A stretch of 64,000 nt of DNA. Source: a virus. Shown one piece after another: positions 58,301 through 64,000 of this stretch. Both the position numbers and the translations under genes were made by a program. How positions within the stretch are numbered: the stretch's first letter is position 1; every line of letters begins with the position of its first letter. The stretch spans positions 56,529 to 120,528 of the IMG/VR virus record IMGVR_UViG_3300046777_001793, one strand, 5' to 3'. Under the pieces are notes generated by a model. The model was given only the letters and a program-made list of their open reading frames with translations. It had not been told where the DNA came from and made no database searches.

Positions 58301-61300
58301 CTAAGCTGTTTGTATTGATATAGTTTTACTTTACCATTGATTCTTGTAATACTTGGCAACATAAAAAACATTTTATCAATATCATAATCCGCACCAGTCT
58401 TAGCAACAATTTCTGAAGGAAGAATAACAATTGGACCAGCCCATTCAGGTAAAAATTCAGCAACAATAGCAACATCTAATGCATTAGGACCTTGAGTAGG
58501 GATACGCACACCAGGAAACTGTAGTAATGATTTATTTTCTGCAACCCAGTTTTTATCTTTTATAGCTTGATTTAATCTAACTCTTGAAGCTTCCCAATCA
58601 ATATTACCATCATTATCTTTTACAGCAATAATTTTTTTATCAGAAGGATGAGTTAAATAAATTAAGTTTTTAAAATCACCCTGTAATGAAATTTTAACTT
58701 CCATTGCAGCAACAGTAATCTTACCATCAGCATCTTTTTCAATTGGATAAAACTTTAATTCATTTGTACCATACTCTGCTAACTGTTCATCAGTAGGCTT
58801 TTCAAAATTTTCAAAAATAGCACCAGAAACTTGTACCATAGATTCACCATTAACTTTAAATCTACGTAGTTTCTTATCAACCAATGCTGTTAATATTGTT
58901 TCAATTTTTTGTGAGTTAAGATCAAATGACAAGTCTTCAATTAAATTACCATTTACATCTGCAATACCTTCAATCTCATGCTCTAAAAAATCATTTTTCT
59001 TTAACTCTTTTTTGATGTAATCAACAATTGCTTTTGTATCACCAACGTATGTTTGTTTTTCAGCATCCCACTTCATTGAAATATCTTCAAGAAGCTCATC
59101 TTTAAAAACTTGTCTTAATTTACTAATAGAACTAAAATATCTTTCTTTCCAGGCATAAGCTTTATAAGTTCTCTTTTTATCAAGAGATTCTGCTTTCCAT
59201 TGTTCTTCTGTTCCTTCATACTCAACAGGAACACCATTCTCCATTAAACCATGAAGAACCATTTTACGCATCTGTGTAGCAAATGTAGTTTTACCTTTAT
59301 ATCCTTCAGCAAGATAAATAACATTCTTTAAATGACTTGCTGAAATAATATTCTTAACAAAAGGTTTATTGTCCACAACATTTCTATCTTTATCATAGAA
59401 GTTATCTAATTCTCTTTGTAAAACGTATTTTCCTTGTTCATTCAATGTACGTTTTACTCTTGATAATGAAGACAATTTAGAACCTGATTTCATTACAGTA
59501 TAATCAACTCCTTCACGCATCATTTTTTCATGAAGCTTTTGCAGTTTAGTTCCTTGAATTAATGCAGGTATTAATGGCATTAAAGAGTATTTATGGAAAC
59601 CTTTTCCATCTAACGGTTGGTTAAATTTATCTTCTGCTCTAACAGAACCAAAGTATTGGAACTTTCTTACAGGGAATGTAGTAAGATAATCTTCAGTAGA
59701 AATCTTTTCACCTTTAATCATTTTTTGATAAAGAGCTTCCTGACCGTCAGACCATTCACCATAAGAAAAATTTAACAATCTGTACATGTCAAATGAAATC
59801 CAACCTTGACCGTCTGCTTCATCCATACCTAAATAAGATTCTGCTTTCTCGCCAATTATTTCTCTAAATGATTCAATGTATTTTGAATTTGCTTTTGACT
59901 CTTCTAATACAGCAGTATTGATTTGTCCATTATAAACTCTAGGAGTTGTTCCTTGGTAGAATTTAGATGAGTATGCAAATGCTTCAAACTTTTTACTGTT
60001 AACAAAATCTAGAAATGCTTGATCTACAGCAGAAATTTTACCACTTGAAATTAAACCAGCATTACGCTTATGAAAATCTTCAGAAGAGATTTTATACAAT
60101 GCAATATCACCTAAAAATAAATGAACAAAGTTCATGTTATTTATAAAGTTATTAAGAGTAAATGTTTGAAACATTACTTTTTTTGCAGCATCTTCTTCTA
60201 ATATTTTTTCATCTCTATTAAGAGTCATGTATTGTTCTACAGTTGACTTTTCAAAAGGAATATCATTATAATTGATTTCAATATTTAAAGCTTTACTTTT
60301 AAAATATTTAACCATGTCAGAATCAATTAGTGCTTTTAAATCATCAGATAAAAGACTATCTATATCAAAAACAGAAATAGGTTCATCATCAAGTAAATTT
60401 TTTAATTTCCCTCTTGTATCTTTATCTAATAAATTTAAAAATTGCATAAAATCCTGACCTCTATCAAGGTATTCAAAATCAAATACAAACTCTTCATCAG
60501 AACTTAATATTTCTTCTTTAAGATTTTTTAATCTTTGAATCCTTACAAGTTCAGCACCTAAATGATATTTAAACTGTTCATACAACAATGTTCCTTTGTA
60601 ACCAGGTGAAAAAATTTCATGTACTTCATTCTTTTCAAAAATAAGTTTTCTACTTGCATCACCAGTTTTATTACCACGTACTTCATCATTAACTAATTGA
60701 GTACCGTAAAAAGCAAGAGTTGTTGACTTAGCTTCCATACGTGTAACTTCTTGAACACCTTCAAGTGTCATGTAGAAGTCAGTAATAAATTTAGTTTTCT
60801 CATCTGAAGAAATTGATGCAATACCTTTTTCTACTTCAGTAGTTTTTGTTGTACCATCTTCTTCAATTTTAGTTTGAGTATATTTAATTTTAGAACCTGT
60901 TAAGTTTTCCAACTTAAATTCAACTTTAGGGTTTTTTTTACCTCTAAGAACTGAATTAGGACTATCTAAATTAAATAACTGAACAAATGCTTTATTACCT
61001 GCAACAAATGGATTAATATTAATATCAAACTTCTCCATTCCAGGCATAGCCAATAATTCATCATAAGAATTTGCTGTAGATAAAGCGTGCATCTCTAATG
61101 TTAAAGATGAGTTTAATGCTTTCTCTGATTGCTTTTCACCATAAGCAGTTGTAGCCATGAATGAAACATTATCATTGCTATAGCGAGTATGTAAGTTTTG
61201 TAAAGCATTTTTAATACCATACAATGCAGGTTGATTTTCAATTATCTCATCTTTACCAACTTTTGTTTTATAATTGAAACCGTTAAAAATATCTGAAAAC

Positions 61301-64000
61301 TTATACAGCTTACCACCATTTTGTTTAATCTTATTTTCAAGCAACTCTTTAACATAACCTAAATAAGCAGAATCAAAATTAAGTTCTTTAGAACCTTTTG
61401 AGATAATTTCTCTTACAACAGGATCATCAACTACATTAATTCCAAAATAACTCAAAAACTGAAATGGTTCAGAATAATATTTTGAAGCAGCAGTAGATTC
61501 ATATTCTTTTTTATTTTCCTCATTAATGTATTCATTTCTTGTCAAAAATGGTTTTAAGTTTAATGCAGGATTTTTAAGTAAATGTATCTTTAAGTCTGGT
61601 TGAAATTCATCAAAGATTGCTTTAACATCAATGTATCTTTCACCTTTTTCATCTTCTTTAGCGTATGGACTTAATTGTAATAAATCATTAAAATTAGATT
61701 GCCATTCATTACCAATGTAAAGTGAATCTGTTATAGCTCTACCAGAATAAATAGATAACTCAACTTGAGCTTTTTCATTCTCAATAGTATCTGTCTTTTC
61801 AATAACAAATTGTCTTAATAAAATATCAGCTTTATTTAATGATTGCCAAAATGATACCCATTGTTTTTGCTCACTAAATGTTGTATTTGGAGATGAAGGA
61901 TCACCTAATTTAAATAACAATTCTTTTATTTCATTATCAGTTTTAGCAGCATGGCTAAGTTTATCATACATTTTTGTACGTGAAACTGTGTTAGTCAATA
62001 TTTTTGCAACCTTAGCAATCATATTCTCTAATGGAACATGTCTGTTAAAACCTAACAAGTTTAAATCAGGAACACCTTTACCATTCTTTGTATGCTTTGT
62101 AATTGTAGATAAGATTTCTTTTGTATGAGCATCCATTAAATCTTGTAATGAAGTATCATTATTAGTTGTATCAAAAATTAATTTCTCTACTTCTTTACCT
62201 TCATCATCTGAAAGTTTAGAGTCCAAATCTTCTACATCTTGACTTTCTTCTTTCTTAATTTCAGATTTAATTTCAGACTCAATGAAATTAAAATTGTAAC
62301 CAGTATATTCATTAAGGAATAATCCAAATAAACTTGCGTAACCTTTATCTCCTTTAATTTCATCTACGCTGTTAATATCACCTAAATTAGCTAATGCTTT
62401 AACAAGAACATCATGACTAAACTTGATGTTTTTATTTTCAGGGTTAGCTTTAAGTATTCTTTCAAATCTATTCTTTTGTTTCACTAAATTATTAGTAACA
62501 AAAGTAATTGCAGAATCTAAAACAGGTTTATGTTTTTGAACAGCAAATACACCGTAAGCAGTATATTTATCTCTAAGTAATTCTTTAGTTGTTTCAAATT
62601 CTTGTTTAACAGCTTCATATTTTTCTGGCTCTAACTCTTCATCAATTGATGACAATTGAAGCATAAGATTACTAACTTTTTTATTGTTAGCATTAATACC
62701 ATAAGTTAGGTAATCATTAAACAAAGACTTAATGGAATCCATAACTAAATGAACTTCTTCCATAGTAAAGTCTGTTGCAATTTCATTAGACTTATACAAA
62801 GCTTCATTAGCAGATGGAACAAACTTATCTACACTAACATTGTTAGAATATAACGCTTCAAAAGTTTTACTAGCTAATTTAGATGCTCTGTTTAAGTTTC
62901 TTGCTTCAGAGATACGCATATCACCAAAAATAGCTTTTAACATAGTCAAAAGTCTATCAAAAAACTCTCTAACTTTTACATTCAATTTAGATTTACCTAA
63001 TCTATTTTGAGAATAAGCATTAAACTGTTCAGCCAAATATTCTTCTATATCAAGATTTGATGCATCTGAAAACTTAATGTCTTTTTCTTTACCATGGACT
63101 GTAACTTTAAATGATCCTGGTTGTTTACGCATAACATCATAAATTGCATTTCTTTCACTTTCTGAAAGTAAAGTTTGAGTAAATGCGTGAAAAGCTTCAT
63201 GGAATACATCTGTACCCATAGAACCTTTGTATAATGTTATAGCATTTTTAAAGAAATCAGCTACAAAGTTTGGTCCTTTTGCATTAATCTCATCAGTAAT
63301 ATTCAATGAAATTAACTTACTTAAATTATGATTTCTAAACCACTCCAATGCTTTTTCTTGCATTTCTGTTGATATAGTAGGTCTTGGATTAGCAAATGAT
63401 TGAAACCATGCTTCATCTTCTTGCTCATCAATTTCTTCATCAGTAACGCTATCTTTAATTACTGGTTCACCCATTGAAAGATATGGATAATTAGAAATTA
63501 ACGCATTGTCTTTATTTAATTTAACATTTACTGTTCCAAATTTAGCAGCATATTCTTTTAAAGAGTAATAATCAAAATTAATTACTTCTTCTCCTGAATT
63601 TAAAGTTTCTATACTATTTGGAATTTTAATAATTTTTAAATCTTCTGAAAAAGTTCCAGTTGGAATACCAAGTGAAAATAAAGGTTTTTCTAATAAAAAG
63701 TAAATACCTTGTGCTTCATCTAAATAAACATCACCAACTTGAGCATCTTCTTTAGATTTAATATTATATCCAAATTTAACTAAAGACTCTTTATTATATT
63801 TTAATGCTATAGCAATAGGATTATTAACATGTGCTTTTAATGTATCAAGAACTTCATTTAATGCAATATCTCCTTCAACTTTAATAGAACCATCTTTACT
63901 TTGGATAATAACAAATTGTTTATCTCCTATAATAATTCTATTCTTTTTTATACCTGCAAATTTTTCTTCTTTAGTTGATACAGATGAAATAGATATATTC
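52327..64000 (-). CDS. Giant polyprotein, at least 3890 aa, candidate virion RNA polymerase with AlkB and other domains (5' end outside window)
   Basis: The frame stays open from 63474 to the right edge, so the ATG there is not the real start. Residues below count from it (add 175 for the visible N-terminus). A zincin comes first: DVFHEAFHAF (H92, E93, H96) and EEYLAEQF (about 144-151). The motif TGADYDIDKM at 1693-1702 matches the ADFDGDQM catalytic loop of double-psi beta-barrel RNA polymerases, with D1696, D1698, D1700. A coiled coil (about 1725-1840) follows. Later come a Rossmann-like segment (about 2820-2890) and an AlkB-type Fe(II)/2-oxoglutarate domain (about 3100-3255: H3172, D3174, H3236, then R). 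A second Rossmann-like segment (about 3298-3418) and a possible ADP-ribosyltransferase-like C-terminal region close it. Polymerase activity is inference; the AlkB signature is clear. Confidence 0.65.
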   Translation of the reverse strand, partial: NISISSVSTKEEKFAGIKKNRIIIGDKQFVIIQSKDGSIKVEGDIALNEVLDTLKAHVNNPIAIALKYNKESLVKFGYNIKSKEDAQVGDVYLDEAQGIYFLLEKPLFSLGIPTGTFSEDLKIIKIPNSIETLNSGEEVINFDYYSLKEYAAKFGTVNVKLNKDNALISNYPYLSMGEPVIKDSVTDEEIDEQEDEAWFQSFANPRPTISTEMQEKALEWFRNHNLSKLISLNITDEINAKGPNFVADFFKNAITLYKGSMGTDVFHEAFHAFTQTLLSESERNAIYDVMRKQPGSFKVTVHGKEKDIKFSDASNLDIEEYLAEQFNAYSQNRLGKSKLNVKVREFFDRLLTMLKAIFGDMRISEARNLNRASKLASKTFEALYSNNVSVDKFVPSANEALYKSNEIATDFTMEEVHLVMDSIKSLFNDYLTYGINANNKKVSNLMLQLSSIDEELEPEKYEAVKQEFETTKELLRDKYTAYGVFAVQKHKPVLDSAITFVTNNLVKQKNRFERILKANPENKNIKFSHDVLVKALANLGDINSVDEIKGDKGYASLFGLFLNEYTGYNFNFIESEIKSEIKKEESQDVEDLDSKLSDDEGKEVEKLIFDTTNNDTSLQDLMDAHTKEILSTITKHTKNGKGVPDLNLLGFNRHVPLENMIAKVAKILTNTVSRTKMYDKLSHAAKTDNEIKELLFKLGDPSSPNTTFSEQKQWVSFWQSLNKADILLRQFVIEKTDTIENEKAQVELSIYSGRAITDSLYIGNEWQSNFNDLLQLSPYAKEDEKGERYIDVKAIFDEFQPDLKIHLLKNPALNLKPFLTRNEYINEENKKEYESTAASKYYSEPFQFLSYFGINVVDDPVVREIISKGSKELNFDSAYLGYVKELLENKIKQNGGKLYKFSDIFNGFNYKTKVGKDEIIENQPALYGIKNALQNLHTRYSNDNVSFMATTAYGEKQSEKALNSSLTLEMHALSTANSYDELLAMPGMEKFDININPFVAGNKAFVQLFNLDSPNSVLRGKKNPKVEFKLENLTGSKIKYTQTKIEEDGTTKTTEVEKGIASISSDEKTKFITDFYMTLEGVQEVTRMEAKSTTLAFYGTQLVNDEVRGNKTGDASRKLIFEKNEVHEIFSPGYKGTLLYEQFKYHLGAELVRIQRLKNLKEEILSSDEEFVFDFEYLDRGQDFMQFLNLLDKDTRGKLKNLLDDEPISVFDIDSLLSDDLKALIDSDMVKYFKSKALNIEINYNDIPFEKSTVEQYMTLNRDEKILEEDAAKKVMFQTFTLNNFINNMNFVHLFLGDIALYKISSEDFHKRNAGLISSGKISAVDQAFLDFVNSKKFEAFAYSSKFYQGTTPRVYNGQINTAVLEESKANSKYIESFREIIGEKAESYLGMDEADGQGWISFDMYRLLNFSYGEWSDGQEALYQKMIKGEKISTEDYLTTFPVRKFQYFGSVRAEDKFNQPLDGKGFHKYSLMPLIPALIQGTKLQKLHEKMMREGVDYTVMKSGSKLSSLSRVKRTLNEQGKYVLQRELDNFYDKDRNVVDNKPFVKNIISASHLKNVIYLAEGYKGKTTFATQMRKMVLHGLMENGVPVEYEGTEEQWKAESLDKKRTYKAYAWKERYFSSISKLRQVFKDELLEDISMKWDAEKQTYVGDTKAIVDYIKKELKKNDFLEHEIEGIADVNGNLIEDLSFDLNSQKIETILTALVDKKLRRFKVNGESMVQVSGAIFENFEKPTDEQLAEYGTNELKFYPIEKDADGKITVAAMEVKISLQGDFKNLIYLTHPSDKKIIAVKDNDGNIDWEASRVRLNQAIKDKNWVAENKSLLQFPGVRIPTQGPNALDVAIVAEFLPEWAGPIVILPSEIVAKTGADYDIDKMFFMLPSITRINGKVKLYQYKQLSVPYEQLKDENDNLKEDLKVIKKDIDAVKKEKDKLFSSKKLEIKDEVKALFEKQNKLIGKNKKKIEALNNTIATIATAKTGKNKKKQITEEAELKIQELEQEIKNIRKERSAKEKELFKEDADVMALIDKSNALYDKLNATSNKISENVEAMKNSSTKGIENEILQLLTEKILDASNIKDLITPNSVDDALPLSKRVRDAIQHKFNKFEKIHDDVTGSKVISPTTIFDYEYNLAKQQENSVGKDSLGIAAVVSTFYAIFTTFDSKLNAPTLEALERFENALKTQNKEEIEKFRSYALKLAHNYSAEKVGKYDVKRIALGKRTSSVNNKLIADTISQLINGYVDVAKDAWIFNIQGNKENTPTLLFMLMSGVELEDAVALSSNPLVMEYNKIKKEFQGVYSKIGYEEGNPVVEFNPKAASQAAYGKVIQNHPSLFGKPKFKGLNPASIDNQFDAKFDFESLWGRVGALTPNDDDVIYFSHYLQIEEMSNKLTEFQQANKHDTTKVANITDAENNIIKEENFFSKRSVVPESWKKEFEENPVGTLNNNKLIVDLFKQFFKIKNNPIVNQMAIKFSKEDHVKKAMPFTDTSRSAFKNDFIWFLYQNAVYNSNTSTVVLEDGTMLSFDVVEDLNSKYPIDIVEGDSDKLTVSFNSNLLRNELSMTTDPMIKSIYRKDGVTDVKEYAKFKFLFQENVANLKSISDQELFEKYYFLVSPKMTRTHLVKAITLYQLKPANSLFNSYVGADAIIKRMRMKHPHLNNLLLINDLKSNTDYKAYQSNIFLPKNTGKKLMETYVENLHELRNDDIAPEVAEFFAGFDHYLVMQGGLNAASKYFMGPLVSQNFILNTVYDQLDFDLMEQLFDEAYKTFRSYENKFAKVVYNKGVKSEVDPINVGLLSQFYDKISNLVLNNKWNSRGKGVNYTVDGNLDYGKGETQIKENAYVYGNVHMFNNISQANQSDFEFIFNPEMLFESDEDVTLEQVEEILKVYGDVKIAYPKKKVVAPEYLDQNEIDRMLLEHLGVDNRGNLPILVGKSKMGRIGAMSIANSVVKRSGEFVTDQYISSRSTKGIAFKAKQAPKYQSKHHAYIDELKNDLNKNEYVANDAVWIFGASLKEDAYANTSLKEYNESVKNFFNEKYVPEISKAIAAGVSTFNISAAPGGIATYAKQYLRNNGYKMVVEYGPDFQKYYSFNKSLEGKTSAYYDVTKPEVSMYDAFGKQITGVMNVIKEKMKGLSESDLIKNGLQIAEQALTSYFQGNAVERMNLSKLLVDTNGNALKIGVSPAAVYLEKHLMGSVLPFIMSSRAKRLQKEEVFNPQGLKTNSSGFVQGPVMKNFRKIEEIKGAEIYDGEVFDRNEADRLFAKMDKEFEAELSKQVLLAGKQWRLKNLYYGPIDYAYGSGESYKKHAKAEMPEWIEKTVRLIEKRMGVKPGYFDTALINKYSELSTGLGYHTDLEVNLTGRDGKVNPTVLTLSLGAQRKFGFKGIKQYAGNDLTVDAKHGHVLVMGYDSQLNYKHGVEKEGEQGVRYSITLRHTPDVNKLQQTQNLSFSFDKKNIFNVTPIQAADKKATIKASIATQFIGFGEGITGSSTENYRQQAGALANTGNYSDNDVIFVSIGGRRGTEEQQKTQQDRTIKEAIKAVEAGATILTDNKAYIDASSYNTGEKRLYANMEAKGYNYSEITVDGQLIGTWSKFSQPAQVASKSTGFTSSLFRGQEKKPTLDDKGNLVLQVTEDSLFKSKGISFADNRGLAEDYGNRYSKNPFIIEINKDYAEKIFPLNKEGGTQSYGNRVIGDEGEERFISNENIIIPAGQFIIHKTEINHGFSKLTGLQLVDAYNKVLTESDVAEYNRYNEGGSYATEDIDFEKQLLQELKARGIEENELIFLEKVGLSDEDSIIRNALNIDYTDVITNEQRNSFYEKQKRILNKLNQPTISNQPTQVATQLSLFDDISENLALWDMYKSNLKAKGMATSMTQEQFLSLSLEEQKNLANCTK

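Noticed and set aside
46859-60457. Plus-strand frames of 60-100 codons inside the giant minus-strand genes
   Set aside because: They lie antisense to long coding frames, have low-complexity or hydrophobic composition, and no matching upstream elements.
63472-63474. ATG as the start of the giant gene
   Set aside because: The frame continues upstream without a stop to the window edge with protein-like sequence, so this Met is internal.
1-64000. Alternative genetic code (TAG or TGA reassigned, as in some crAss-like phages)
   Set aside because: TAA, TGA and TAG all end compact genes exactly at the next start (for example TAG at 981-983, TGA at 52327-52329).
1-64000. Mobile elements or integrase
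   Set aside because: No transposase, integrase, terminal inverted repeats or target-site duplications were found.

Overview
This 64 kb window is AT-rich, densely packed double-stranded DNA phage sequence. I see no rRNA, insertion sequence, transposase, integrase or CRISPR array. The host looks like a member of Bacteroidota: most starts lack a purine-rich Shine-Dalgarno sequence, several lipoproteins have short Bacteroidota-style signal peptides, the ClpS-like protein resembles the Bacteroidota type, and many small conserved proteins are of types I associate with Flavobacteriia and Bacteroidia phages. TAA, TGA and TAG all end genes, so the code is standard. Opposed gene blocks, a family B DNA polymerase, ThyX, a UDG-fold protein, and a giant protein with an RNA-polymerase-like DxDxD motif together suggest a crAss-like (Crassvirales) or related phage. 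That placement is inference.

Layout. (1) Positions 1-3725, minus strand: accessory genes for host takeover and counter-defence. They include two Acb2/Tad1-type hairpin proteins, a PGDYG-type protein, a DUF1599-like protein, a zincin, a GIY-YIG nuclease and a RepL-like winged-helix protein. (2) Positions 3726-4279: the divergent intergenic region, with four iteron-like repeats, a candidate origin or operator. (3) Positions 4280-8900, plus strand: very small membrane proteins and short genes, interrupted by two long gene-free stretches full of hairpins, one with a tRNA-Leu-like gene. (4) Positions 8923-26232: small early-type genes with a J-domain protein, ThyX, lysozyme plus holin candidate, HNH protein, SF2 helicase, ClpS-like adaptor and DnaA-domain-IV-like protein. 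One minus-strand gene follows at 26210-26497. (5) Positions 26496-46177: replication, repair and recombination. This block holds a degenerate UDG, DnaB-type helicase, Sak4-like ATPase, SSB, primase, zincin-VWA protein, radical SAM protein, MoxR ATPase, RecE-like nuclease, PolB, a DUF932-like protein, SF1 helicase and a MazG-like pyrophosphohydrolase. (6) Positions 46169-64000, minus strand: two giant genes, 2053 aa and at least 3890 aa. The larger stays open to the right edge, so its start is outside the window. They probably encode virion or ejected proteins, including the candidate virion RNA polymerase.

How it may work together. If the larger giant protein is a virion RNA polymerase carried in with the DNA, it would transcribe early genes. 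A 12-base motif, TTACTATCATCA, occurs five times on the plus strand, four times 29-46 bases before a start codon, and is a candidate promoter or operator. The middle block would then copy the genome, and the Acb2-like, ClpS-like and J-domain proteins would adjust host defence and proteostasis. Head and tail genes and the terminase are not in this window.
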